64,000 bases of DNA. Origin: Haematobacter massiliensis (lineage in GTDB: Bacteria; Pseudomonadota; Alphaproteobacteria; Rhodobacterales; Rhodobacteraceae). The stretch is taken from contig NZ_JGYG01000001.1 in the NCBI RefSeq assembly GCF_000740795.1, positions 186,001 through 250,000 of the forward strand, in the 5' to 3' direction. Below the pieces are notes generated by a model that made no database searches, was not told where the DNA came from, and saw only the letters and a program-made list of their open reading frames with translations. Position 1 is the first letter of the stretch. Every line of letters starts with the position of its first letter. A program made the position numbers and the translations under genes. Positions 35,055-43,959 of this stretch are shown here, one piece after another.

Positions 35055-35263
35055 GACCAACCCCTGTCCTTTGGCGACTTCCCGCAAATGCCGGGTATCC
35101 GTGACATCGCCTTCGATGATCTTGACGCGCTCACTCTCCTATAGGTGCAGCCGACCCGACCTTCTCAGATAGAAGGGCAAGTCGGCCCCCCTTGCCCGAG
35201 CAACTGCTCAATCGCATGATGCACGATCTTGCCGGCCGCGCCGAGAACGAGCACTTTACTCAT
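35055..35263 (-). pseudogene. NAD(P)-binding (NmrA/SDR-like) protein, 5' fragment
   Basis: Starts MSKVLVLGAAGKIVHHAIEQ at 35263, the Rossmann glycine motif of NAD(P)H-binding epimerase-like proteins. After frameshifts it reads VKIIEGDVTDTRHLREVAKG and is cut off at about 35055. It is the outermost broken gene of the accessory region. Confidence 0.65.
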
Positions 35264-35553
35264 CCTAAGCCCCCTCTCTTAAACACATCTGCCATCGGCA
35301 AACTTAGTTGGAGGTTGCAGAGATGCAACGAAGACGCGCGCTTGTCTGAAGCGTGCCGTTCGACCTTGGATAGCGTTTCCGGAAGCGAAGGGCCCGGTCA
35401 TTTCGCTTGTGACGCTGCGCTCACTTCCGCCTTTTGTCATGGGAAGCGAAAGCGCTTTGACGGATCATCAACAGATTGTTAACTTTTCGTCGTGAAAATT
35501 CTCCGCCCGCCTCTCCCTCCCCCTGGGATCGTCGGCCAGCATATCGGAGTCCG
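35264..35553. other. Accessory-core boundary region
   Basis: About 290 bases without a gene. To the left lie broken mobile-element genes, to the right intact core genes. No tRNA, no integrase and no obvious direct repeat is visible. The right half (35440-35553) contains the promoter region of the next gene. Confidence 0.45.
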
Positions 35554-36402
35554 ATGCAAGTAGCCTTTCACCTTGGCGCCCCTTGTTCTGGCCAGAACGC
35601 GCTTTATGCTTCCCTGCAGCGGAGCCGCGATATACTCGCCAGCCATAGCGTTGCCATTGCGGACGCGGGCGAACCGCTAAAAGCCGCTGGAACGCTTACG
35701 TCGGACGCGCTCCGTCTCCGCAAGTTACGCGAAGAAGGAGTGCGCCGGGTTCTTGTCTGCGAGAGCTGCTCGCAAGAGCTGCCCGGGTTTTCGTCGCAGC
35801 CGCTCGGCGATGGCCTTCTCTATCCACTGGCCGGTCCTCAGGCAGAAATGCTGGCGATGCTGTGCCCGGAGGATGTGGAGATCGAGTTTCACGTGGCTGT
35901 CCGGTCCCCCGCCACTCTGCTGCCGACACTGATCTGCAGGGGTGATGCTGCCGCGAGCGCTCTTGCCGGTGATCCGCGTGCAATGGCTGGGTTGAGTTGG
36001 GCGGATGTCATCCAGCGTCTCCGCCAGGCCGCGCCGCGGGCGATGGTCGTCGTATGGTGCGACGAGGATATGCCGCTCATCTGGCCGGAGGTGGTGGAGC
36101 GCGTGGCGGGGGTTAGCGGCACGGGGGACACCGGCTTTCTCGACCGGCTGTCGCCATTGCTGACGGAAGACGGGCTGGACCGCCTGCGGCTCTATCTCTC
36201 GACCCATCCCCCCCGCGATGCGGAGCAACGCCGCTCGGTCGTATCGTCCTTCCTCACGCGCTTCGGCAGGCCGGAAGCGATCGAGATGGAGTTGGACCTG
36301 CCCGGCTGGACACCGGAATCCGTGGCCGCGATCTCCGACGCCTATGACGCGGATATGGAGCGGATCGCGGCCATGGAGAATGTGGAACTCATCCAGCCCT
36401 GA
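35554..36402 (+). CDS. Conserved hypothetical protein, sulfotransferase-like head
   Basis: A 282-residue cytoplasmic protein with no signal peptide. The N-terminus (AFHLGAPCSGQNALYASLQ) has the shape of a nucleotide-binding loop as in sulfotransferase-like proteins, and a later block reads FLTRFGRPEAIEMELDLPGW. The ATG at 35554 has CGGAG upstream. I cannot name a function. It is the first intact core gene to the right of the element. Confidence 0.6.
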   Translation: MQVAFHLGAPCSGQNALYASLQRSRDILASHSVAIADAGEPLKAAGTLTSDALRLRKLREEGVRRVLVCESCSQELPGFSSQPLGDGLLYPLAGPQAEMLAMLCPEDVEIEFHVAVRSPATLLPTLICRGDAAASALAGDPRAMAGLSWADVIQRLRQAAPRAMVVVWCDEDMPLIWPEVVERVAGVSGTGDTGFLDRLSPLLTEDGLDRLRLYLSTHPPRDAEQRRSVVSSFLTRFGRPEAIEMELDLPGWTPESVAAISDAYDADMERIAAMENVELIQP

Positions 36403-36406
36403 GCGC

Positions 36407-36664
36407 TCACCCCATGCCCAGGGCGGATTTGTAGACCTCCAGAATGGCTTCTTCCTCTGCCACGTCGTCCTTGTCGCGCTTGCGCAGGGCGACGATCTTG
36501 CGGAGCACCTTCGTGTCGTAGCCGCGGCCCTTCGCCTCGGCCATCACTTCCTTTTGCTGCTCCGCAATATCCTTCTTCTCCGCTTCGAGTTGCTCATAGC
36601 GTTCGATGAACTGGCGCAGTTCCTCGGCGGTGACATTGTAGGCGTCGTCGGTAACGGCGTTCAT
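36407..36664 (-). CDS. gapR: GapR, DUF2312 nucleoid-associated protein
   Basis: 85 residues, mostly helical: AEELRQFIERYEQLEAEKKD, MAEAKGRGYDTKVLRKIVAL, EEEAILEVYKSALG. GapR coats overtwisted, A+T-rich DNA ahead of replication forks and highly expressed genes in alphaproteobacteria. The start at 36664 has AAGGAG upstream; longer frames further out are not family-like. Confidence 0.88.
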   Translation of the reverse strand: MNAVTDDAYNVTAEELRQFIERYEQLEAEKKDIAEQQKEVMAEAKGRGYDTKVLRKIVALRKRDKDDVAEEEAILEVYKSALGMG

Positions 36665-36790
36665 GGGCGGTCTCCTTTTGGAGAACCTCCTAGCGCGCTG
36701 TCTCCTCTTCACGCAAGGCCCCGGCGACGCGCGCTTGCGGAAGACTGCCAGCTGCTTTAGGGCCGAGGCAGGCTGCGCCGGGAGGATGAC

Positions 36791-37006
36791 ATGGAAGCAC
36801 TGATCTGGATCGGCGCGGTGATGACGCTCGCCGGAGTCGCGGGCCTGGCGCTGTGCATCGGCCAAGCGATGTCTGCCCGCAAGGGCGGGCTGACCGACAC
36901 GGAGATGCAGGCCCGGCTGCGCAAGGCCATGCTTCTCAATTTTGCCGCGCTCGGTCTCTCCGCCCTCGGCCTCGCGCTGGTCGTGGCGGGCATTCTTCTC
37001 CGTTAG
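36791..37006 (+). CDS. Small two-helix membrane protein
   Basis: 71 residues: membrane segments at about 3-28 and 48-70, joined by a charged loop (ARKGGLTDTEMQARLRKAM). GGGAGGA precedes the ATG. Conserved-looking but of unknown function. Its stop overlaps the sodC stop tail to tail (37003-37006). Confidence 0.65.
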   Translation: MEALIWIGAVMTLAGVAGLALCIGQAMSARKGGLTDTEMQARLRKAMLLNFAALGLSALGLALVVAGILLR

Positions 37007-37533
37007 CGGATCGGCGCGCAGGCGAGCCTGTCACCCGCCGCACCCGAAGGCTGGCTTCTGTAATCATCCTGCCCGGCGTGAATCATGAGCGATCGGCCAA
37101 CGATCGACGCGAGGGTGACAGACGGATTAAGGACCTCCGCCTCAAGCCTCCCGTCCGCGCGGGTCATCTGGTTGGGCATGTCACCGGCATGCGGGCCGCC
37201 GTCCGCCAGATAGCCATGGCTCGCCCCGGTCGGGTTGAAATGGCCGCCAGCGCTTTCGTGATGGGTCGCCGCATCGCAGGTGCCGGTCTCGTGGATGTGA
37301 AACGCTACCCAATGATCCGCGGGCAGGCCCGTCACATTCAGCTGGATCAGCACGCCCGCCGGTGTTTGACGCAGCTGGGCCTCCCCGGTGGAATTGCCTT
37401 CGCCATCCACGAAAGCGGCGGTGGCGGTTTCACCACTGCCCGCCGGTTGTGAAGGCGCTGCCGTCTGGGCCGCCACCGCACCTGAAAACGCGAGTGCCGC
37501 GAAGGTCAGGCCCGTCGCAAGAGTTCTGTTCAT
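37003..37533 (-). CDS. sodC: Periplasmic Cu-Zn superoxide dismutase
   Basis: 176 residues with a signal peptide (about 1-22, LATGLTFAALAFSGAVAAQ). Metal ligands are seen in HIHETGTC, HHESAGGHFNP and MIHAGQDDY; the paired cysteines are in GTCD and LACAPI. It destroys superoxide in the periplasm. Divergent from parE with 135 bases between. Confidence 0.92.
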   Translation of the reverse strand: MNRTLATGLTFAALAFSGAVAAQTAAPSQPAGSGETATAAFVDGEGNSTGEAQLRQTPAGVLIQLNVTGLPADHWVAFHIHETGTCDAATHHESAGGHFNPTGASHGYLADGGPHAGDMPNQMTRADGRLEAEVLNPSVTLASIVGRSLMIHAGQDDYRSQPSGAAGDRLACAPIR

Positions 37534-37668
37534 GATCTTCTCCCTTTCCAGCAGAACGCCCCGAGACGCGTGACCGTTCCTGCGGCGCAGGGTATCGGCG
37601 CGAACGGCGGCGGGCTTGTTCCCGCTCTCCACACATGTTCTACTGTCCACGAACCCCTCACCTACCAG

Positions 37669-39642
37669 ATGAGCCTGATGCCTCCCGAAGATCTCCTCTC
37701 CGGCGACAGTGTGTCGCAAAGCTATGACGCCTCTTCCATTGAGGTGCTGGAAGGGCTGGAACCCGTCCGGAAACGCCCCGGCATGTATATCGGCGGCACG
37801 GATGAGCGGGCGCTGCATCACATGGTGGCCGAGATCCTCGACAATGCGATGGACGAGGCCGTCGCCGGTCACGCCAACCGGATCGAGATGGAGTTGATGG
37901 AGGATCATACCGTCGTCATCCGGGATAACGGCCGTGGGATCCCCGTCGATCCGCATCCGAAGTTTCCCGGCAAATCCGCGCTGGAGGTCATCCTCTGCAC
38001 GCTGCATGCGGGGGGGAAATTCTCCGGCAAGGCCTATCAGACCTCGGGCGGATTGAACGGGGTCGGTTCTTCCGTCGTCAATGCGTTGTCGGACCGGATG
38101 CGGGTGGAAGTCGCGCGGAACCGCGAACTCTACGCGCAGGAGTTTTCGCGCGGCAAGCCGCTCGGCCCGGTGGCGAAGGTAGGCCCTGCCCCGAACCGGC
38201 GTGGCACCACGGTCATCTTCCATGCGGATGCGGAGATTTTCGGCCACCAGCGTTTCAAACCGGCGCGGCTCTTCCGGATGGCGCGCTCCAAGGCCTATCT
38301 GTTCTCGGGCGTCGAGATCCGCTGGAAGACAGCGATCGACGATGGCGAGACCCCGACGGAGGCGACCTTCCATTTCCCGGGTGGCCTTGCGGATTATCTG
38401 ACGGAGCAGTTGTCCGGAACCGCCACTTATGCCGACCGCCCCTTTGCGGGCAAGGTCGGGTTTCAGGAGAAGTTCGGCGTTCCCGGTTCGGTGGAATGGG
38501 CTATCAATTGGTCTCCCGCGCGGGATGGGGCCATCCAGTCCTACTGCAACACTGTCCCCACGCCGGAGGGCGGCACGCATGAGCAGGGTTTCTGGGCCGC
38601 GGTTCTGAAAGGCATCCGTTCCTATGGAGAGCTGGCGGGCAACCGCAAGGCGCAGCAGATCCAGCGGGAGGATCTGCAATCGGGCGGCGTGGCGCTGGTG
38701 TCCTGCTTCATCCGCGACCCGGAATTCGTCGGCCAGACAAAGGATCGCCTGGCGACGGTAGAGGCAGCGCGGCTGGTCGAAGGGGGGGTGCGCGACCATT
38801 TCGACAACTGGCTCGCCGCGGATACCAAGACGGCGGGTGCCATTCTCGACTATCTCGTCCTGAAGGCGGAGGAACGGATCCGCCGCCGTTCCGAAAAGGA
38901 GACGGCGCGCAAATCCGCGACCAAGCGGCTCCGGCTTCCCGGCAAGCTGGTCGACTGCTCCGCCGCGAACCGCGAGGGCACGGAACTGTTCATCGTCGAA
39001 GGCGACAGCGCGGGCGGCTCCGCCAAGATGGCGCGAGACCGCACGATGCAGGCGCTTCTGCCGCTCCGGGGCAAGATCCTGAACGTGCTGGGCGCGGCAT
39101 CGGGCAAGCTGGCTCAGAACCAGGAGATCAACGATCTCTGCCAGGCCCTCGGCTCCGGCATGGGCACGAAGTTCCGTGTCGACGAATTGCGCTACGACAA
39201 GATCATCATCATGACCGATGCCGATGTTGACGGCGCGCATATCGCCTCGCTGCTGATGACGTTCTTCTTCACACATATGCGCCCGCTGATCGACCAGGGG
39301 CACCTCTACCTCGCCTGCCCGCCGCTCTACCGGCTGACACAGGGCGCGAACCGCATCTACGTGGCCGATGATGCGGAGAAGGAGCGGATGCTCGTCAAGG
39401 GGCTGGGCGGCAAGGGCAAGATCGACGTGCAGCGCTTCAAGGGTCTGGGTGAGATGGACGCCAAGGATCTGAAGGACACGACGATGAACCCGGCCACGCG
39501 CAAGCTCATCCGCGTCTCCATCGACGAGGACGAACCGGGGGAAACCGGCGATCTCGTGGAGCGGCTGATGGGCAAACGTCCTGAGATGCGCTTCCAGTAC
39601 ATTCAGGAAAACGCGCGCTTCGTGGAAGAGCTCGACGTCTGA
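37669..39642 (+). CDS. parE: DNA topoisomerase IV subunit B
   Basis: 657 residues. GHKL ATPase: EILDNAMDEAVAGHA, IRDNGRGIPVDPHP, GGLNGVGSSVVNALS. Transducer domain follows, then TOPRIM with EGDSAGGSAKMARDR and ITDADVDGAHI-type metal site (MTDADVDGAHIASLL), and the tail GLGEMDAKDLKDTTMNP. Works with ParC in decatenation. Start at 37669 (MSLMPPED); 37678 is an alternative. Confidence 0.93.
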   Translation: MSLMPPEDLLSGDSVSQSYDASSIEVLEGLEPVRKRPGMYIGGTDERALHHMVAEILDNAMDEAVAGHANRIEMELMEDHTVVIRDNGRGIPVDPHPKFPGKSALEVILCTLHAGGKFSGKAYQTSGGLNGVGSSVVNALSDRMRVEVARNRELYAQEFSRGKPLGPVAKVGPAPNRRGTTVIFHADAEIFGHQRFKPARLFRMARSKAYLFSGVEIRWKTAIDDGETPTEATFHFPGGLADYLTEQLSGTATYADRPFAGKVGFQEKFGVPGSVEWAINWSPARDGAIQSYCNTVPTPEGGTHEQGFWAAVLKGIRSYGELAGNRKAQQIQREDLQSGGVALVSCFIRDPEFVGQTKDRLATVEAARLVEGGVRDHFDNWLAADTKTAGAILDYLVLKAEERIRRRSEKETARKSATKRLRLPGKLVDCSAANREGTELFIVEGDSAGGSAKMARDRTMQALLPLRGKILNVLGAASGKLAQNQEINDLCQALGSGMGTKFRVDELRYDKIIIMTDADVDGAHIASLLMTFFFTHMRPLIDQGHLYLACPPLYRLTQGANRIYVADDAEKERMLVKGLGGKGKIDVQRFKGLGEMDAKDLKDTTMNPATRKLIRVSIDEDEPGETGDLVERLMGKRPEMRFQYIQENARFVEELDV

Positions 39643-39814
39643 AACCGGCTCCGCTGCCCGCAGAAGGCGTCCGACTTGAATGACGCGCGGAGTTCCCTGC
39701 GCTGTTCGGGACGGCCGGGCGCTCATGCCCCGTCTTCTCCCGTTGCCTCTGCCGAAGCAAATGGCCCAGAGCGACAGCAGTCCGGGCGGATTCCCGACAT
39801 GGAATGCCGCTTTC

Positions 39815-39842
39815 GCACCCTCCGTCAAGCTTCGGGGGGTGC
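39815..39842 (+). terminator. Hairpin between parE and aminotransferase
   Basis: GCACCCTCCG-TCAAGCTT-CGGGGGGTGC, a 10-bp stem with one wobble pair, in the 281-base gap 39643-39923. No T-run, so weak as an intrinsic terminator; could also be an mRNA structure. Otherwise nothing is seen in this gap. Confidence 0.35.
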
Positions 39843-39923
39843 AAGGGCGTTTGGAAATCGTTACGCTTCGCGCCGAGCCCACGCCAACCGGCGCGGGTGA
39901 GTCATAAGACAGGGTTCCGCATC

Positions 39924-41294
39924 ATGGACACGCTTCCGAATTCTCTCGCCGCGCGCGATGTCAAATACCTCCTTCATCCGAACACCAACGCCCGGATGCA
40001 CGAGCAGAATGGCCCGATGGTGATTTCACGCGGCGATGGGATCCATGTCTACGACGACGCGGGCAAGGAATATATCGAGGCGCTGGCCGGACTGTGGTCC
40101 GTCGCCGTCGGCTTTGGCGAGAAACGTCTGGTGGAGGCGGCGCACCGGCAGATGTCCACCCTGCCCTATTACCACATCTTCTCGTCCAAGTCGCACGAGC
40201 CGGCCATCGACCTGGCTGAAATGCTGGTGAAGATGACACCGGAGCACCTGACGCGGGTGTTTTACACCAACTCCGGGTCCGAGGCGAACGACACCGTCGT
40301 CAAGATGATCTGGTACTACAACAACGTGCTGGGCCGGCCGGAGAAGAAGAAGATCATCGGGCGCAAGAACGGCTACCACGGGATCACCGTGGCCTCCGCC
40401 TCGCTCACCGGGCTGCCGATCAACCACAAGGACTTCGACCTGCCGCTGCCGCAGATGAAGCATGTGACCACCCCCCACTTCTACCGTTTCGGCGAAGAAG
40501 GCGAGACGGAGGAGCAGTTCTCCGACCGGCTGGCGCAGGAGATCGAGGACATGATCCTCGCGGAAGGCCCGGAGACGGTTGCCGCCTTCATCGGCGAGCC
40601 GGTGATCGGTGCGGGCGGCGTTCTGGTTCCGCCGAAGGGCTACTGGGACAAGGTCCAGAAAGTTCTGAAGAAGTATGACATCCTGCTGGTGGCCGATGAG
40701 GTCATCATGGGCTTTGGCCGCTCCGGCAAGACCTTCGCCTGCGAGTACTACGGGATCACGCCCGACTTCCTCGTGCTGTCCAAACAGATCACCTCCTCCT
40801 ACCAGCCGCTGGCGGCTATCCTGCTGACCGATGCTGTCTATCAGGCCATCGCGGACGGCTCGCAGAAGAACGGCGCTTTCGGGCATGGCTACACCGCCTC
40901 GGGCCATCCCGTCGCCATGGCGGTGGCCATCGAGAACCTGAAAATCATCGAGGAACGCGGTCTTGTCGCCAATGCGGAAAAGGTCGGCGCCTATATGCAG
41001 AAGCGCCTTCGGGAGTTCGCGGATCACCCGTTGGTCGGCGAGGTGCGTGGCGTAGGTCTGATCGCTGGCGTGGAGCTGGTCACCGACAAAGCGACCAAGG
41101 CAAAGTTCGATCCGGTGGGCAAGGCGGGCGCGATCTACACCCGCAAGAGCGCCGAGAACGGCCTCATCAACCGCGCCATCGGCGACACCATCTGCTTCTG
41201 CCCGCCGCTCATCATCACCGAGGCGCAGGTGGATGAGATGATCGCCCGCTTTTCCAAGTCGCTGGACGAAACCGCGGCCGAGCTGAAGGGCTGA
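39924..41294 (+). CDS. Class III omega-aminotransferase
   Basis: 456-residue PLP enzyme of the omega-transaminase type. It shows NSGSEANDTVVKMIWYYNN, NGYHGITVASASLTG, VADEVIMGFGRSGKTFACEY, and the PLP lysine in LSKQITSSYQPLAA. Such enzymes move amino groups from beta-alanine, putrescine or amines to pyruvate. The ATG at 39924 fits the family start. Specificity cannot be assigned. Confidence 0.88.
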   Translation: MDTLPNSLAARDVKYLLHPNTNARMHEQNGPMVISRGDGIHVYDDAGKEYIEALAGLWSVAVGFGEKRLVEAAHRQMSTLPYYHIFSSKSHEPAIDLAEMLVKMTPEHLTRVFYTNSGSEANDTVVKMIWYYNNVLGRPEKKKIIGRKNGYHGITVASASLTGLPINHKDFDLPLPQMKHVTTPHFYRFGEEGETEEQFSDRLAQEIEDMILAEGPETVAAFIGEPVIGAGGVLVPPKGYWDKVQKVLKKYDILLVADEVIMGFGRSGKTFACEYYGITPDFLVLSKQITSSYQPLAAILLTDAVYQAIADGSQKNGAFGHGYTASGHPVAMAVAIENLKIIEERGLVANAEKVGAYMQKRLREFADHPLVGEVRGVGLIAGVELVTDKATKAKFDPVGKAGAIYTRKSAENGLINRAIGDTICFCPPLIITEAQVDEMIARFSKSLDETAAELKG

Positions 41295-41300
41295 CGAAGA

Positions 41301-41327
41301 AGGAGCGTGCCGTCGCGGCGCGCTCCT
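41301..41327. terminator. Bidirectional terminator between aminotransferase and trmJ
   Basis: AGGAGCGTGCCG-TCG-CGGCGCGCTCCT, a 12-bp stem with one wobble, in the gap between two convergent genes and reaching the trmJ stop. Confidence 0.6.
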
Positions 41328-42051
41328 ATCCGCCCATCTTGCGCCCGAACTGGCGCAGCATTCCGTGGAAGGTCTGCACATCCGCTCGTGTCAACGGCAG
41401 GCGGGAAAGCATGTTGCGCAGGTTCATCCGCATATGCGCGGCCTTGTCTGCCGGAAAAAAGAAGCCCGCCGCGTCCAGGCGTTCCTCGAAATGTTCCCCG
41501 AGCCGCGCCACATCACCGGATGTCGCACGTTCGCCCATCGCCTCGCGCAGCGGTGGGGCCTCTCCGTGCCGCGCCCATTCATAACCTGTCAGCAGCGCGC
41601 ATTGCGCGAGGTTCAGCGAGGGAAACTCCGGGTTGACCGGCACGGTGATGATCGCGTTGGCATGGACGACATCGGCATTTTCCAGCCCTGCCCGCTCCGG
41701 ACCGAAAAGAACCCCGACCCGCCCGCCTGCCGCCGTGATCGCGCGTGCCTCGGCCATTGCCTGCTCCGGTGTCAGCACAGGTTTGGTGAGTTCGCGGCTC
41801 CGCGCCGTGGTGGCATAGACATGGGTGCAGTCGGCGATTGCCGCCTCAACCGTTTCATAAACGGCGGCACTGTCCAGCACCCGTCCCGCGCCACTCGCCA
41901 TTGCGACGGCCTTGGGATTGGGCCAGCCATCCCGTGGTGCGACAAGGCGCATATGGTCCAGGCCGAAGTTCAGCATCGCGCGCGCGGCGGCGCCGATGTT
42001 TTCACCCATCTGCGGGCGCACGAGGATGAATGCGGGGCGAGCTTCTGTCAT
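41326..42051 (-). CDS. trmJ: tRNA 2'-O-methyltransferase TrmJ
   Basis: 241-residue SPOUT methyltransferase that methylates ribose at tRNA position 32. It starts FILVRPQMGENIGAAARAM, has the knot motifs VGVLFGPERAGL and NPEFPSLNLAQ, and an extra helical tail (HFEERLDAAGFFFP) as in TrmJ. Start at 42051 (MTEARPAF) is the family start. Confidence 0.88.
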   Translation of the reverse strand: MTEARPAFILVRPQMGENIGAAARAMLNFGLDHMRLVAPRDGWPNPKAVAMASGAGRVLDSAAVYETVEAAIADCTHVYATTARSRELTKPVLTPEQAMAEARAITAAGGRVGVLFGPERAGLENADVVHANAIITVPVNPEFPSLNLAQCALLTGYEWARHGEAPPLREAMGERATSGDVARLGEHFEERLDAAGFFFPADKAAHMRMNLRNMLSRLPLTRADVQTFHGMLRQFGRKMGG

Positions 42052-42114
42052 CGGCCTTTCCGTTCGGGGACCCGGCCTGATACGCTTCGCATGCATGAAT
42101 GGCAAGGATAGCGC

Positions 42115-42447
42115 ATGGCGTGGGAAGCGGGGCTGGAGGAGTTGCTGCGCGAGGACATGGACCCCTTCGGCCATTTCGGCGAGCGGCGGATGTTCGGCGG
42201 GCTTGCCTTCTTCCGGCAGGGCAACATGGTGGCAGGGCTGATCTCGCGCGGTATCTTCTACCGTATCGGCAAGGCGGCGGAGCCGACGGCGCTGACCCTT
42301 CCCGGCGTATCGCCATTTCAGATGGGCAGGATGCGCGCGCTCGGCGGTATCGTCCTGCTCGCGGATGAGGCGGCTGGTGATGACGAGATCCGCGGCAGTC
42401 TCCTGACGCGGGCCGTCAGCTTCACGGACAGCCTGCCGCCGAAATAG
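42115..42447 (+). CDS. TfoX/Sxy N-terminal domain protein
   Basis: 110 residues: GERRMFGGLAFFRQGNMVAGLI and FQMGRMRALGGIVLLAD. A single TfoX N-terminal domain without the DNA-binding C-terminal half. Role unknown in alphaproteobacteria. It ends directly next to the thiE-like stop (convergent). Confidence 0.8.
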   Translation: MAWEAGLEELLREDMDPFGHFGERRMFGGLAFFRQGNMVAGLISRGIFYRIGKAAEPTALTLPGVSPFQMGRMRALGGIVLLADEAAGDDEIRGSLLTRAVSFTDSLPPK

Positions 42448-43074
42448 TCAGCCGAGCGGCGCCAGCAGACGGCGAAGAGCTGCCAGCGCATCCTCTTCCC
42501 GCCAGATTTCCTCTCCCACCGCGAAGAAGTCGGTCACCGCGGAGAGATCGCGAACCAGATCGACCGTCAGACCGCCCTCCGCCACGATCGGAACTTCGAT
42601 CATCTCCGACCACCAGGCGAAAAGCTCTTGTTCGGCCACAGTGCCATCGCCAAGACCACCCGCCGTGACCGGACCGAAGGCGACGTAATCCGCCCCGGTT
42701 TCTCCCGCCGTCATGCCATCATGCCGGGACGCACCGCAGAAAGCGCCCACGATGGCATCCGCGCCAAGCGTCTCGCGCGCTTTACGCACGCCGCGCGCGC
42801 CGTCGGTCAGGTGTACCCCATCAAGCCCCAGCCGCTCCACCAATCCCACATGCCGATCCACCACCAGGGCGACATCCCGCTGATGTGCGATCTCGCGCAG
42901 GGCATCGGCCGCCCGGGCCACACGGTCCTCGTCGCGCGAGACGAGAGCCAGGCGCAGACAGGCGACCTCCGCCCCGTCCAGCACGGCGGCAAGCCGCGGA
43001 CCGAAGGTTTCCACCTCGAAGTCCGGCGGTGTCACGAGGTAAAGCTGCGGGCGGTCCTGATCTTGGTCTTGCAT
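42448..43074 (-). CDS. Thiamine-phosphate synthase-like protein
   Basis: 208-residue TIM-barrel protein of the ThiE/TenI family: LYLVTPPDFE, LVVDRHVGLVERLGLDGVHL, GAFCGASRHDGMTAGETGAD, YVAFGPV and VPIVAEGG. No other thi genes adjoin it, and the pyrophosphate-binding residues differ in part (HLTDGARGV), so it may be the stand-alone Rhodobacterales paralogue rather than the biosynthetic ThiE. Confidence 0.75.
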   Translation of the reverse strand: MQDQDQDRPQLYLVTPPDFEVETFGPRLAAVLDGAEVACLRLALVSRDEDRVARAADALREIAHQRDVALVVDRHVGLVERLGLDGVHLTDGARGVRKARETLGADAIVGAFCGASRHDGMTAGETGADYVAFGPVTAGGLGDGTVAEQELFAWWSEMIEVPIVAEGGLTVDLVRDLSAVTDFFAVGEEIWREEDALAALRRLLAPLG

Positions 43075-43131
43075 CGCGGGCTCCTGAAACGTGAGCCGCT
43101 ATAGCCGGGATCGCCGCTCTTTGCCAGCACC

Positions 43132-43959
43132 TCACGCCCGCTGGCGGGAGCCATCACGGACGGCTGTTTCGCTCCAGGCCGCTATGCTCTTCCGCCCGTC
43201 GAAATCGCGTACCCGGACTGGGGGATGCAGGATCACCTCCACCGCCCCGCCGCGTGGAGCAGCCAGAACATTCAATGCATGCGGGCCAAAATCCATATTG
43301 CCGAACCAGGCGTGAAAGCGCGGATCCTCACCCTCCGGCGCGTGGTAACGAACCGAAACGGGCTGAACCTGCAATTTCTCACGCAGGCCGGGGAGAAAAA
43401 GCGATTCGAAGAGCGCGGGTTTGAAGGGCAGGATCCGCCGCCCGTCGGAACTGGTGCCTTCGGGGAAGAACAGCATCAACTCACCCTCCGCCAGCCGATG
43501 CGCCAGCTCATCGCGCTGTTGAACGGCCAGCTTCGGATCGCGGGTGATGAACATGGTTCCCGTTCCCCGCGCGAGCAGGCCGATGCCGGGCCAGCCCGAG
43601 ACGTCGTCCTTGGAGACGAATGTCACCGGCGCGCTTGCGCCCAGCACGAGGATGTCGAGCCAGGAAGAATGATTGGCAACCAGAATGCCCGCGCTCGTCA
43701 TGGGCTGTCCGCGGCGGCTGAAGGAAATACCCAGCAACGCCAGATCGATACGGCAGATGAACTGCTTGATCCGCGCGGTCACAGGCCTCCCCCCCCGTGC
43801 GAGCGGGCGCTCCACGAACCGCACCATCAGGATGAACAAGAGCGCCGGGAAGGTGATGGCCACCATAGGTACCGCACGACAGATCACCCTGATCCATCCC
43901 CGCATGTCAGGACGGTTGAGCGCGGGCGGCGGTTCTTCAGGCTGCCAGGTTCGACTCAC
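43132..43959 (-). CDS. olsA: OlsA-type lyso-lipid O-acyltransferase
   Basis: 275-residue membrane-bound acyltransferase (PlsC type). One hydrophobic anchor (VPMVAITFPALLFILMV), catalytic NHSSWLD (HX4D motif) and FPEGTSSDG. It would acylate lyso-ornithine lipid made by OlsB. GTG start at 43959 overlaps the OlsB stop (GTGA). An AAPRGGAVEVILHPPV block near the end is typical. Confidence 0.83.
   Translation of the reverse strand: MSRTWQPEEPPPALNRPDMRGWIRVICRAVPMVAITFPALLFILMVRFVERPLARGGRPVTARIKQFICRIDLALLGISFSRRGQPMTSAGILVANHSSWLDILVLGASAPVTFVSKDDVSGWPGIGLLARGTGTMFITRDPKLAVQQRDELAHRLAEGELMLFFPEGTSSDGRRILPFKPALFESLFLPGLREKLQVQPVSVRYHAPEGEDPRFHAWFGNMDFGPHALNVLAAPRGGAVEVILHPPVRVRDFDGRKSIAAWSETAVRDGSRQRA

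Noticed and set aside
35264..35553. Attachment site of the element
   Set aside because: The position is attractive but no repeat partner, tRNA end or integrase is visible, so calling att would be a guess.
37003..39882. A 959-codon minus-strand frame running across parE and into sodC
   Set aside because: Only its last 176 codons (sodC) are real; the rest is antisense to parE, whose ATPase and TOPRIM motifs are clear.
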